From: JAKVBH01 sp049800955
GTDB taxonomy: Bacteria; Pseudomonadota; Alphaproteobacteria; Rhodobacterales; Rhodobacteraceae
Assembly (NCBI RefSeq): GCF_049800955.1
Contig: NZ_JBNAGA010000001.1
Location: forward strand, 434,001 to 498,000
DNA: 64,000 bases
Reading direction: 5' to 3'
The stretch's first letter is position 1; each line of letters starts with the position of its first letter. The position numbers and the translations under genes are program-made. The notes beneath the pieces were generated by a model. The model was not told the origin of the DNA, did no database searches, and saw nothing but the letters and a program-made list of their open reading frames with translations. Shown here in pieces: positions 52,884 to 61,523 of the stretch.

Positions 52884-54533
52884 GTGGGCATCAACATCCT
52901 CTTTGTCATGTATGACCAGCTGCGCTTTGACTATCTGTCCTGCGCGGGCCATCCCCACCTGCACACGCCCAATTTCGACAAGGTCGCGGCCATGGGTGTG
53001 CGGTTTACCGAGAGCTATGTGCAATCGCCCATCTGCGGCGGCTCGCGGATGTGTTTTTACACAGGCCGCTACGCATCGAGCCATGGCGCCCATTGGAACG
53101 GCTTTCCCCTGCGCGTGGGGGAGATGACGCTGGGCGATCACCTGCGCCACAACGGCATGGGCTGCTGGCTCATCGGCAAGACGCATATGGCGGCGGATTC
53201 AGAAGGCATGGCGCGGCTGGGCCTCAGCGCGGATACGGTCATCGGCGCGCGTCAGGTTGAGTGCGGCTTTGATGCCTGGATCCGCGACGATGGACTTTGG
53301 GCGCAAGGACCAGACGGTTTTTATGACGCGCGCCGCTCGCCTTACAACGAATACCTCAAGGACAAAGGCTATCCCTCCGACAATCCATGGGCGGCTTTTG
53401 CCAATGCCGGTGTCGATGGGGACGACAACATTGCCTCGGGCTGGATGTTCAAGAATGCCGACAAGCCCGCCAATATTCGCGAGGAAGACAGCGAGACACC
53501 CTGGCTGACCCGTGAGGCCATTGCGTTCATGGAGCAGGCCGAGGGCCCGTGGTGCGCCCATCTGAGCTACATCAAACCCCATTGGCCCTATATCGTGCCC
53601 GCGCCCTATCACGACATGTTTGGCCCCCAACACGTGCCACCCGCCAAGCGCCATGCTGTCGAACGGGAGGATCCCCATCCGGTTTACGGGGCCTATATGG
53701 AGAACAAGATCGCCGCCGCTTTCGGACGTGACGAGGTGCGCGAGAAGGTGATCCCGGCGTATATGGGGCTGATCAAGCAATGCGACGATCAGCTGGGCGT
53801 GTTGCTCGATTACCTGGAGCAAAGCGGCCAGATGGCGCAGACCATGATTGTGCTGACCTCCGATCACGGGGATTATCTGGGCGATCATTGGTTGGGCGAG
53901 AAGGATCTCTTCCATGCCCAATCGGTCAAGGTGCCCATGATCATCTATGATCCGCGCTCCGAGGCGGATGCCACGCGCGGGACGACTTGTGATGCGCTTG
54001 TGGAAAGCATCGATCTTGCGGCGACTTTTGTGGAGGTCGCAGGCGGCGCTGTGCCGGATCACATAATTGAGGGGCGCTCGCTGCTGCCGTGGCTGCGCGG
54101 CGAGGTGCCGGACTGGCGCGATTTTGTAATCAGCGAATACGATTATTCCGCCACACCGCAGGGCGCCAAGCTTGGGCTTGCGCCGCGCGATTGCAGGCTC
54201 TTCATGGTCTATGATGGGCGCTACAAGCTCATGCATGCAGAAGGCGGCTTGCGGCCGATGCTCTTTGATCTTGAGGCTGATCCCGATGAGTTTCACGATC
54301 TGGCCAAAGGGGACGCGCATGGCGCAGAGATCGAACGGCTCTACGGCTGTCTCGCCTCCTGGGGCCGTCGCATGAGCCAGCGGGTTACGAAATCGGAGGC
54401 GGAGATCATCGCGGCGCGGGGCAAGTCCGCGCGCAAGGGTGTTCTGCCGTTTCTCGTGGATGGCTCGGAGGTGCCCGCAGAGCTGACAGAAGCGTATCGT
54501 GGCCCCGCCCGGGCGAGATATACGTCTGATTGA
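52884..54533 (+). CDS. Sulfatase-superfamily hydrolase, phosphonate-monoester-hydrolase-like
   Basis: A 549-residue alkaline-phosphatase-superfamily protein. The N-terminal metal site lies in FVMYDQLR, SDHGDYLGDHWLG is the second metal region, and the C-terminal order (ISEYDY, RLFMVYDGRYKLMH, LFDLEADPDEFHDLA, LASWGRRMSQRVT) resembles phosphonate monoester hydrolases more than arylsulfatases. The nucleophile motif is CGGSR (C51-R55). Known formylglycine sites read C-x-P/A-x-R, so the expected proline or alanine is a glycine. GTG start with GGGAGG five bases upstream. No signal peptide, so cytoplasmic. It is divergent from rdhA and followed 29 bases later by an amidohydrolase gene. Substrate unknown. 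Confidence 0.82.
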   Translation: MGINILFVMYDQLRFDYLSCAGHPHLHTPNFDKVAAMGVRFTESYVQSPICGGSRMCFYTGRYASSHGAHWNGFPLRVGEMTLGDHLRHNGMGCWLIGKTHMAADSEGMARLGLSADTVIGARQVECGFDAWIRDDGLWAQGPDGFYDARRSPYNEYLKDKGYPSDNPWAAFANAGVDGDDNIASGWMFKNADKPANIREEDSETPWLTREAIAFMEQAEGPWCAHLSYIKPHWPYIVPAPYHDMFGPQHVPPAKRHAVEREDPHPVYGAYMENKIAAAFGRDEVREKVIPAYMGLIKQCDDQLGVLLDYLEQSGQMAQTMIVLTSDHGDYLGDHWLGEKDLFHAQSVKVPMIIYDPRSEADATRGTTCDALVESIDLAATFVEVAGGAVPDHIIEGRSLLPWLRGEVPDWRDFVISEYDYSATPQGAKLGLAPRDCRLFMVYDGRYKLMHAEGGLRPMLFDLEADPDEFHDLAKGDAHGAEIERLYGCLASWGRRMSQRVTKSEAEIIAARGKSARKGVLPFLVDGSEVPAELTEAYRGPARARYTSD

Positions 54534-54562
54534 GGCGCGCAGGAGCAGAGGCGGGGGCAGAC

Positions 54563-55582
54563 ATGGATCAGATCACCGAATTCATCGACATGCATGCGCA
54601 TTACTACGGTGGTGGCATTGTGGAGGCGTTGGAGGCGCGCAAGGCCCGGCCTTTTCTGGAGCCCGCGCCCGGCGGCGGGCGGCAGATGGTGGCGATGAAC
54701 GGCGCCTTTCCCTTCACGGAGGCCTACTTTGATCCCGAGGTCGGCTTGGCGGAGATGCGGGCGGGGCGCCTGACCCATCGCCTGTTGACCTTTCCCGGCG
54801 CGCTGGGGGTTGATCTGTTGCCTGCGGACGAGATCGCGGCCGACATATCGGCCTTCAACGATCATCTGGCCCAATTGCACGCGCAGACAGACGGCGCGTT
54901 GATCGGGCTGGCGGGCGTGCCACTGGCCAACATGGCCCTGGCCTGCGCCGAGCTGCGCCGCATCCGACGCGATCTGGGCTTGCCGGGGGTGATCCTGCCG
55001 TCGGATTATTTCAACACCCTGGAAGACCTCGAAGAGATGCGCCCGCTTCTGGAGGCCGCGCAGGAATACGGCTGCCATATCATGCTGCATCCCGGTCTCA
55101 AGGTGGGCGCTGAGCCGCCGCCACGTCCCGCCGATTATGTGCAATACCGGCTCTCGGCAGTGGATCTGCAATCCAGCGCCTCGCAGGTCGCGCTGACGGT
55201 GATCCTGTCGGACATGTTGGAGCTCTACCCCGATGTGAGCTTTCAGATCGTCAACCTTGGCGGGACCTTGCCGTTCATCTTCGAGCGGCTGGAAAGCATC
55301 GCGCGGCACCGCAATCCCGATGCGCCTTTCCCGACCGAGCGGCTGCGGCGGCTTTGGTATGATTGTGCCTCGCTGGGCCCGCGCGCCCTTGAAGCGGCCG
55401 TAAAGCTTCTGGGCGCGGACCGGATCATGCTGGGGTCGGACTACCCCATCTTCAAGGATGATCCCGTGACCCATGCGTTGGAGCCCGCCGACCTCACCCT
55501 GGAGGAGAAAGCGCTCGTTGCCTCAGGCACGGCGCGCGCCCTCTTTGAGAGGTTGGAGCGGCTGCGCGCCGCTAAGATCTGA
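54563..55582 (+). CDS. Amidohydrolase-2 family protein (decarboxylase-like)
   Basis: A 339-residue protein with the metal motif HAHYYGG (H11, H13), a mid-protein LHPG histidine and a late GSDYP aspartate, the pattern of the amidohydrolase-2/ACMSD family. Members decarboxylate or hydrate aromatic or semialdehyde acids (for example ACMSD, gamma-resorcylate decarboxylase, 5-carboxyvanillate decarboxylase). The substrate cannot be chosen from sequence. It follows the sulfatase-superfamily gene closely and is convergent with the Rieske oxygenase gene. An alternative start lies 33 bases upstream (54530). Confidence 0.8.
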   Translation: MDQITEFIDMHAHYYGGGIVEALEARKARPFLEPAPGGGRQMVAMNGAFPFTEAYFDPEVGLAEMRAGRLTHRLLTFPGALGVDLLPADEIAADISAFNDHLAQLHAQTDGALIGLAGVPLANMALACAELRRIRRDLGLPGVILPSDYFNTLEDLEEMRPLLEAAQEYGCHIMLHPGLKVGAEPPPRPADYVQYRLSAVDLQSSASQVALTVILSDMLELYPDVSFQIVNLGGTLPFIFERLESIARHRNPDAPFPTERLRRLWYDCASLGPRALEAAVKLLGADRIMLGSDYPIFKDDPVTHALEPADLTLEEKALVASGTARALFERLERLRAAKI

Positions 55583-55601
55583 CGCGCGTCCCGGCGCAGG
55601 G

Positions 55602-56648
55602 TCAGGACGGCGCTGCGGCTTGGTTCTCATGAACCTCCGCATCGATCATCATCTGCAATGTGCGCCGGAAGGTCTTCGCGCCCAGATCAAGCCCAAGATC
55701 GATATTGGGCGTGGCCTTTGCCGCCATGCCTTTGTGCACCGCCTCCAGAACCACTTTGTCTTCGTTGAATGCCATGAGTGCGCCCGCGTTCATCTGTTCT
55801 GATATGGCCTGATCCTGCGGATCGGTGTTGCGGTGCTGGAACCAGATATATTGCGTATTGTTTTCGTCGATGGGCGTCATGAAGTTGTACGAAATATTGA
55901 CGTAGGTCTTCTCAACGGCCGGTTTGCCCGGCCCGCCCGTGCCCGCAGGCGTATAAACCGATTTGTTGAGCGCAATGGCCGGGACGGACATCTCATAATG
56001 CTGCAACCGGTCGCACAGGCCCTCAAACCGCACCAGTGACGCGTAATAGGGCGAGGGTGGCTGGCCATAAATCCAGCGGGACACAATCACGCCTGCATCG
56101 GTCTTCGCCATCTCAAGCGGCTGATCATCGGTGCCCGAGCCGCCAAAGGACGACACATGCACCCAGGCCACATGGCTGGGATCGAGAAGATTGTCGGCCA
56201 CCCAGAGGTAGTTGCACGCAATCGGCAACATGCCGCCATCGGTGTAGCCCCATGCGGGATTGTCGAAATTCTCGATCTCATAGATCTCATCGGGATTGGC
56301 GCGCGCGGGATCGCCCATCCAGATCCAGAGCAGGCGATAGCGATCAACCACCGGATAGGATTTCACCACTGCGCGCCGGGGCGTCATGCCGCGCTGCGTG
56401 GGGCTGTCGATGCAGCGGCCTGAGCCGTCAAAGGTCAGCCCGTGGTAGCCGCACACGACATGGTCTTTCTCGATCTGCCCCATGGAGAGCGGCAATTTGC
56501 GATGTGGGCACGCGTCCTCCAGCGCGACAGCGGTGCCGTCGGATTTGCGGTAGAACACGATGTTTTCGCCCAAAAGTGTCTGGGGCTTGAGCGTGTTGGT
56601 ATAATCCTTGCTCCAGCCTGCAACGTACCAGCAATTTCTCAGATACAT
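55602..56648 (-). CDS. Rieske non-haem iron oxygenase, VanA-like
   Basis: A 348-residue terminal oxygenase. The Rieske [2Fe-2S] site is CPHRK (C47, H49) and CGYHG (C66, H69). The mononuclear iron site is NLLDPSHVAWVH (H159, H164 with bridging D156). The start MYLRNCWYVAGW is typical of VanA vanillate O-demethylase and related enzymes, and the ATG at 56648 gives this exact start. No partner reductase gene is adjacent, so it borrows one, or uses one elsewhere. The substrate (methoxy or other aromatic acid) is inferred only. It is divergent from a LysR gene 131 bases away. Confidence 0.85.
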   Translation of the reverse strand: MYLRNCWYVAGWSKDYTNTLKPQTLLGENIVFYRKSDGTAVALEDACPHRKLPLSMGQIEKDHVVCGYHGLTFDGSGRCIDSPTQRGMTPRRAVVKSYPVVDRYRLLWIWMGDPARANPDEIYEIENFDNPAWGYTDGGMLPIACNYLWVADNLLDPSHVAWVHVSSFGGSGTDDQPLEMAKTDAGVIVSRWIYGQPPSPYYASLVRFEGLCDRLQHYEMSVPAIALNKSVYTPAGTGGPGKPAVEKTYVNISYNFMTPIDENNTQYIWFQHRNTDPQDQAISEQMNAGALMAFNEDKVVLEAVHKGMAAKATPNIDLGLDLGAKTFRRTLQMMIDAEVHENQAAAPS

Positions 56649-56779
56649 CCGGTGCACCCTTTTCTTGCAAATGAGGTCTTGTTCCTATCCTAGTGAGCGG
56701 GCGCGCTTCTACCAGTGCGGCGCGGCCAAAAAATCGCGGAGCGATCGGGGTCGGCGCGCAATGGCCAAGGATCATGGTG

Positions 56780-57667
56780 ATGCTCAGAACTCTTCCCTTC
56801 GGTGCCTTGCGAACGCTTGAGGCCGTGGTGCGCTTGCGGGGCTTCAGCCGCGCGGCGGAAGAGTTGAATGTCACACAAAGCGCGGTCAGCCAGCATGTGA
56901 AGCAGCTGGAGGACTGGCTTGGGCTGCCGCTCCTGACGCGCCGGGGCCGGAGCGTTGCGCCCACGGAGGCTGGCGTTCTGTTGGGTCAGGCCGTGCGTGA
57001 AAACTTCGAGGCGTTGTCGCAGCTCTGCGATGATCTGCGCCGCCAGAATGCCACGGCCCCCTCGAGCATCCTTGTGGCCTCTCCGCCGGGTTTTGCCTTC
57101 CTGTGGCTTCTGCCGCGTCTGCTGCGTTTTGCCGAGCAACATCCCGATGACGTGGTGAACCTCTCGACTGATCCGCAATCGCGTAATGTGCATCGGGGGG
57201 AGGCAGATATCGTGATCCACTATGGCACCGGCGGCCCGCAGGACCTGCATGTCGAGCATCTGATGGCCGAGCGCATGGCGCCGGTTTGCGCCCCCGATCT
57301 GGCTGCCCGCGTGAGCGCCGTGGCGGATCTGGCGCAGGAGGTGATCCTGTTGGACCGGTTGGACGATGGCTCGACGCGGACAAACTGGGAGATCTGGGCG
57401 CAAGGCGCGGGCGTCAACCTGCCCCGATTTCACACGACGCGCACCTTTGGTCAGGCCAATCTTGTCATCCAGGCTGCGATTGACGGCCATGGCTGGGCCA
57501 TGGGGCGCGCGCCGCTGGTGCAGGATGCGCTCGCTTCGGGCAAGCTGGTGCAGCCTTTTGGCTGCATGGTGGATGCGCCTCTGGGCTATTGGCTGTTGTG
57601 CCGTCCCGAGAGTTTGCATCAAAGCACGGTCACGCAGTTTCTAGAGTGGCTTCGCAGCGAGGCGTAG
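56780..57667 (+). CDS. LysR-family regulator, GcvA type
   Basis: A 295-residue LysR protein: LPFGALRTLEAVVRLRGFSRAAEELNV and TQSAVSQHVKQLE form the DNA-binding helix-turn-helix, with a substrate-binding domain after it. The ATG at 56780 has AAGG nine bases upstream; one at 56774 is too close. It is divergent from the Rieske oxygenase gene, its likely target, and its 3' end overlaps the convergent NicX-like gene by 38 bases. Confidence 0.88.
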   Translation: MLRTLPFGALRTLEAVVRLRGFSRAAEELNVTQSAVSQHVKQLEDWLGLPLLTRRGRSVAPTEAGVLLGQAVRENFEALSQLCDDLRRQNATAPSSILVASPPGFAFLWLLPRLLRFAEQHPDDVVNLSTDPQSRNVHRGEADIVIHYGTGGPQDLHVEHLMAERMAPVCAPDLAARVSAVADLAQEVILLDRLDDGSTRTNWEIWAQGAGVNLPRFHTTRTFGQANLVIQAAIDGHGWAMGRAPLVQDALASGKLVQPFGCMVDAPLGYWLLCRPESLHQSTVTQFLEWLRSEA

Positions 57668-58790
57668 GGGACGCCGGCGCAGGCCCATGCAGGCGCAACC
57701 GACCGTCGTGCGCGAGGCCAATGTCCCGGGCCGGATTGGCGAAGATCGCCGCCATATCCGGGGCGCTGTCCAGAAGGGCGGCCCCGCCGGCAAGGCGCTC
57801 AGGATAAAGACGGCCGCTATCCCAGACGGGGATGCCGTCCAGCGTAATTGTTGGATCAATCACATTCAGTGAGATCTCGCCAGGCGGGTAATCCCCGCAG
57901 GTGTGGATATGCAGGATGCGCGGGTTGCCAAAGGCCCCGCCGCTCCAACGTTCCGTACTGGCGCCCGCAAACGCCCCGTAGCGCAGGCCAGGGTGAATTC
58001 CGGCGTGCCAGGAATGCACGTGGTTGCCATCGATCCCGTAGGACTCGGAGACACGGCGGTAATGGGCCCTGGCGGCCTCCACATCCCGCGCGGCGCCGTC
58101 AAATCCTGTGATCCGATTGCCCTCGAAAGTGATCGTGACCGGCGTGTCAAAACCGCAGGCATAAGGCGTGTAGTAATGCGAGCCGGTGCCCGTCAGAAAA
58201 CCTGACTGCACGATGCGGCCCGAAAAGCCTTGTGCGGGGACAGGTGCAGCAATCGAGACGGGAAAGCGCTTGCGCGTTGTGTCTGCGCCCTCACTGGGAA
58301 AGCGCGGGCGGGTGCCGATCATATGAGTGCCCAGCGGGCAGGTGATCTCGATGCGTGCGGCGCGGGCCATGGCGGCGTTGATGAGCCCGCGCAACCTGTC
58401 AAACGCGCCGTAGGACACCTGTCCGAACGGGGAGGCGAACATTGCGCGATCAAGCGCGTAGCAGATGATCTGGGTCTTGCTGGCGTCCTGAGTTCTGTAG
58501 CGGATTTGATCGCCTAGGCGGGCGAGAAAGATCGTGCAATCCGCGCGGGCCATCTTGGCGCGCAGGACTGCGTCCGGATCGCGGACATCGCAGCTCAGGG
58601 GGACGCCATGGTTCTCGACGCGGTAGCCTGCTTGAGCGGCATAGGTGAACAGATCGGCCGACAGCTGGGGATCGTAATACCCGTCTTGCTCCGTCTCGTA
58701 GACCAACAAAACGCGGTCACCCGGCCGACATTCGGCGCAGTTTTCAAAAAGGTTTCGCGCGCTGCGCGCAAAGCTCGCATCAAGCATCAT
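57630..58790 (-). CDS. NicX-like (aminopeptidase M29-fold) protein
   Basis: A 386-residue protein resembling the fold shared by M29 aminopeptidases and 2,5-dihydroxypyridine dioxygenase NicX. The succession YYTPYACGFDTPVTITFEGNRITGF in parts, then SWHAGIHPGLRYG, then ILHIHTCGDYPPGEISLNV and PTITLDGIPVW, matches NicX segment by segment as I recall it, with candidate metal ligands in HAGIHPG and HIHTCGD. Exact residues differ, so it may be an aminopeptidase or another metal hydrolase. AGGGGA precedes the ATG at 58790 (ATGATG). It lies about 100 bases downstream of the ABC-deacylase operon on the same strand. Confidence 0.55.
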   Translation of the reverse strand: MMLDASFARSARNLFENCAECRPGDRVLLVYETEQDGYYDPQLSADLFTYAAQAGYRVENHGVPLSCDVRDPDAVLRAKMARADCTIFLARLGDQIRYRTQDASKTQIICYALDRAMFASPFGQVSYGAFDRLRGLINAAMARAARIEITCPLGTHMIGTRPRFPSEGADTTRKRFPVSIAAPVPAQGFSGRIVQSGFLTGTGSHYYTPYACGFDTPVTITFEGNRITGFDGAARDVEAARAHYRRVSESYGIDGNHVHSWHAGIHPGLRYGAFAGASTERWSGGAFGNPRILHIHTCGDYPPGEISLNVIDPTITLDGIPVWDSGRLYPERLAGGAALLDSAPDMAAIFANPARDIGLAHDGRLRLHGPAPASPTPRCEATLETA

Positions 58791-58892
58791 ATGTGGTCCC
58801 CTTGCGGGCACAACGACCCGCTAGGTCAAATCGATACCACGTCAAGGCAGGGCCGCATATTAGTTTGATATTATGATATGTATTAGCTTGAC

Positions 58893-59882
58893 TTATGATG
58901 TTTTGAGGACCATCGCCACGCGCTCTGCAAAGCCCACCTGACCACGCCAGACCCGCATGACAAGGATACCCTTTACTGCGGAGGCGATCGGCATGGGGGG
59001 CTGCGACAGATCCGCGAGGTCATGCAGGACACCGACGATATCGCCCACATTGACATGGTCTTCAGGCTCCATGCGGGGTTCAAAGAGGCCCGTTTTGGGC
59101 GCTGTGAGGATATGGTCCGGGCCGGGCAGGGTGGCAAAATTGGCCGAGGCCGAGGGGGCGTCTGTGTCGCCTGACAACATGCCGAGGTGGCGCAGCACTC
59201 CATGGGTGCCTTTGTGGGCCAGTTGATTTGTCCGCCGGTCCGTCCCGCCTGCGCCGCCCAGTTCGCAAGCCATCATCGCAACGCCCGCGCGGGAGGCGGC
59301 GGCATTGACGGAGGTGGAGCTGTTCATCGCCCCCATCTGCCAAATGAGCGGCAGGCCAAAGGCCCGGGCCAAGGCCCGGTTGACCTCCGCTTCATCAGGG
59401 CCCACGTTGATCATCGCGACAGGCGCGAAGAGGGAGGCCTTGCCGCCTGCATGAAAATCAATCACCGCATCGCTTTGCGGCAGAATAACCTCCTCAAGCC
59501 AGCCTGCGATGGCCTGGGTCGGCAGGGCCTGGCGGGGCGTGTCGAAGGCGCGGTTCATATTGCCGCCGTCCAGTGGCGAGCATCGCGCCGCGGCATCAAA
59601 AGCGGGCGTGTTGAGGGCGGGCAGGGCGATGATGCGGCCCGTCAGCTGCCCGGGGTTCAGTTCATGAAACAGGCGCGAAATGACCGTGGGCCCTTGGTAT
59701 TCATCCCCGTGCACGCCGCCGATGAGTGTCAGCGTCGGGCCGGGCGCTCCGTTCAAAACGCCAATGGGCCCGCGAAACCCGAAAGGATGCGCGTCGCTTG
59801 AATGGGCCACGTGGTAAGAGCCCGCGTGGCGCCCCGGCGCTGTCAGGTCAATGTCGAGGGAAATGTCGCGCGGTGTGACCAT
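58893..59882 (-). CDS. Succinylglutamate desuccinylase/aspartoacylase-family deacylase (DoeB-like)
   Basis: A 329-residue zinc carboxypeptidase-fold protein with GGVHGDEYQGP (zinc ligands H58 and E61) and DFHAGG (H144), the three zinc ligands of this family. The C-terminal extension (VNVGDIVGVLHDL) is a typical biotinyl-like barrel of the DoeB/ectoine-associated and related deacylases. It removes an acyl group from an amino acid derivative; which one is unknown. It is separated by three bases from the ABC transporter ATPase gene and closes that operon, suggesting it processes the imported substrate. Confidence 0.82.
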   Translation of the reverse strand: MVTPRDISLDIDLTAPGRHAGSYHVAHSSDAHPFGFRGPIGVLNGAPGPTLTLIGGVHGDEYQGPTVISRLFHELNPGQLTGRIIALPALNTPAFDAAARCSPLDGGNMNRAFDTPRQALPTQAIAGWLEEVILPQSDAVIDFHAGGKASLFAPVAMINVGPDEAEVNRALARAFGLPLIWQMGAMNSSTSVNAAASRAGVAMMACELGGAGGTDRRTNQLAHKGTHGVLRHLGMLSGDTDAPSASANFATLPGPDHILTAPKTGLFEPRMEPEDHVNVGDIVGVLHDLADLSQPPMPIASAVKGILVMRVWRGQVGFAERVAMVLKTS

Positions 59883-59885
59883 GGG

Positions 59886-60641
59886 CTAGTGCTGAATGAT
59901 CTTGGTCAGGAAGTCTTGCGTGCGGGCGTGCTCGGGGTTGCTGAAGAACCGCTCCGGCGTGGCTTGTTCGACGATGGATCCGTGATCCATGAAAACAACC
60001 TGATCGGCCACGGATTTGGCAAAGCCCATCTCATGGGTCACGACCAGCATGGTCATCCCGTCCCGCGCCAGATCGATCATCGTGTCGAGCACTTCGTTGA
60101 TCATCTCCGGATCCAGCGCCGAGGTCGGCTCATCAAAGAGCATCACATCGGGGTTCATGCAAAGTGCTCGCGCAATGGCCACGCGCTGTTGTTGCCCGCC
60201 CGAAAGCTGGCTTGGATACTTGTCCGCCTGCTCAGGGATGCGGACTTTGGCGAGGAAATGCCGCGCGCGCTCTTCTGCCTCGGGCTTGGAAAGTTTGAGC
60301 GCCTTGAGCGGGCCAAAACACAGGTTGTCCAGAACACTCATATGGGCGAAGAGATTGAATTGCTGAAAGACCATGCCCACGCGCTGGCGCAGCTTGTGGA
60401 CGTGCTTGTCATCGGCATCGACGCGCGCGCCGCCCACGTGGATGTCACCGCCCTGATAGGCCTCCAGCGCATTCACGCAGCGAATGAGCGTCGATTTGCC
60501 AGACCCTGACGGCCCGCAGATTACGATCTTTTCGCCCTGTTGCACCGTCAGGTTGATGTCCTTCAGCACGTGGAAATCATCGTACCATTTATTGACGTCT
60601 GTCAGGGCGATCAGGGGCGGGCTCAAACGTGTGTCTTTCAT
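59886..60641 (-). CDS. Amino-acid-type ABC transporter ATP-binding protein
   Basis: A 251-residue ATPase of the polar amino acid family (GlnQ/AapP-like). Walker A is GPSGSGKS (43-50), LSGGQQQRVAIARAL is the signature and LFDEPTSALDPE the Walker B region. The MVFQQFNLFAHMSVLDN and GMTMLVVTHEMGFA segments are those of this subfamily. It overlaps the upstream permease by four bases (ATGA). Substrate specificity cannot be read from the ATPase. Confidence 0.93.
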   Translation of the reverse strand: MKDTRLSPPLIALTDVNKWYDDFHVLKDINLTVQQGEKIVICGPSGSGKSTLIRCVNALEAYQGGDIHVGGARVDADDKHVHKLRQRVGMVFQQFNLFAHMSVLDNLCFGPLKALKLSKPEAEERARHFLAKVRIPEQADKYPSQLSGGQQQRVAIARALCMNPDVMLFDEPTSALDPEMINEVLDTMIDLARDGMTMLVVTHEMGFAKSVADQVVFMDHGSIVEQATPERFFSNPEHARTQDFLTKIIQH

Positions 60642-61516
60642 GTTTTTCGACCCTGTTGTGTGATCTCAAGCCGGCGCGAATAGGCAGAGAGCGCGTAGCA
60701 GATGATAAAGTAGACGATGGCAACGGTGATCCAGACCTCGAAGATTCGCCCGCTGGAGACGACCATCTCACTGCCTGCGAAAGTGAATTCCTGAATGGAG
60801 ATGACCGACATGATGGACGTGTCCTTGATCAGGGTGATCAACTGCCCAACCAGCGGCGGGACGGTTTTCTGCAAGGCCTGCGGCAGAACGATGTAGCGCA
60901 TTTCCTGGAACCGGGTCACGCCGACCGAGCGCGCGCCCTCGCGCTGATCGCGGCCCACGGACTCGATACCCGCCCGGAAGATTTCCGAGACATAGGCCGC
61001 CTCAAAAAGCGACAGACAGATGACGCCCGCAATCAGGTTTTCGATAAAGATCCTGTCGCCAAAGAAAAATCCCACCACCGCACTGTCCGACTGGCCCAGC
61101 CATTGCGCGAAGCTGCGGATGCCCAGCACAGGGAAGATCATGTCGGAGACGAAAAAGTAGAAGATGAACAGAAAGACGAGCGGCGGGATGTTGCGGACGA
61201 ATTCCACAATGAGCCGCGCCGTCCAGTTCATCCAGCGCCGCTCTGAGACCCGCATCAGAGCCAGCCCCATGCCGAGGATGATCGACAGGATGGCCGAATA
61301 GACCGCGATGCGGATCAGATTGAAGAACCCGATCAGAAGGACGTTTTGCTGATACCCCGTCTCGGGATCATGGTAGACGAAGAAGGAGGGAATGCCGCTC
61401 CAATCCCAATCATAGTTGATCTCAAAGGCGAGCTGATACCACACGGCGCCCAGAAACCCTGCGGCGAGCGCGAGAATGATATAATCGCCGGTCTTGAGGT
61501 CCTTGAAATAGCGCAT
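60638..61516 (-). CDS. Amino-acid-type ABC transporter permease
   Basis: A 292-residue inner-membrane permease. The N-terminal helix is followed by four further spans and the EAA-type loop (ASEIFRAGIESVGRDQREGARSVG), with a conserved TLIKDTSIMSVISIQE segment near the end, all typical of the HisM/GlnP family. It lies seven bases after the other permease gene and overlaps the ATPase gene. The long soluble loop after the first span is normal in this subgroup. Confidence 0.9.
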   Translation of the reverse strand: MRYFKDLKTGDYIILALAAGFLGAVWYQLAFEINYDWDWSGIPSFFVYHDPETGYQQNVLLIGFFNLIRIAVYSAILSIILGMGLALMRVSERRWMNWTARLIVEFVRNIPPLVFLFIFYFFVSDMIFPVLGIRSFAQWLGQSDSAVVGFFFGDRIFIENLIAGVICLSLFEAAYVSEIFRAGIESVGRDQREGARSVGVTRFQEMRYIVLPQALQKTVPPLVGQLITLIKDTSIMSVISIQEFTFAGSEMVVSSGRIFEVWITVAIVYFIICYALSAYSRRLEITQQGRKT

Positions 61517-61523
61517 CGATTCC

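Noticed and set aside
52689..53186. A 166-codon in-frame extension of rdhA reaching back to 53186
   Set aside because: It runs into the divergent sulfatase-superfamily gene, reads as an arginine/proline/histidine-rich antisense translation, and the RdhA family starts with the MRFFSTKD block, so the start is placed at 52688.
52884..54533. Assigning the sulfatase-superfamily gene as an arylsulfatase taking part in dehalogenation
   Set aside because: Overall sequence order is closer to phosphonate monoester hydrolase, the nucleophile motif is atypical and the gene is on the other strand; only proximity links it to rdhA.
57630..58790. Calling this gene a plain leucyl aminopeptidase
   Set aside because: The NicX-like segment order fits better, and the expected M29 glutamate/histidine signature is not clearly present; left as NicX/M29-fold with moderate confidence.
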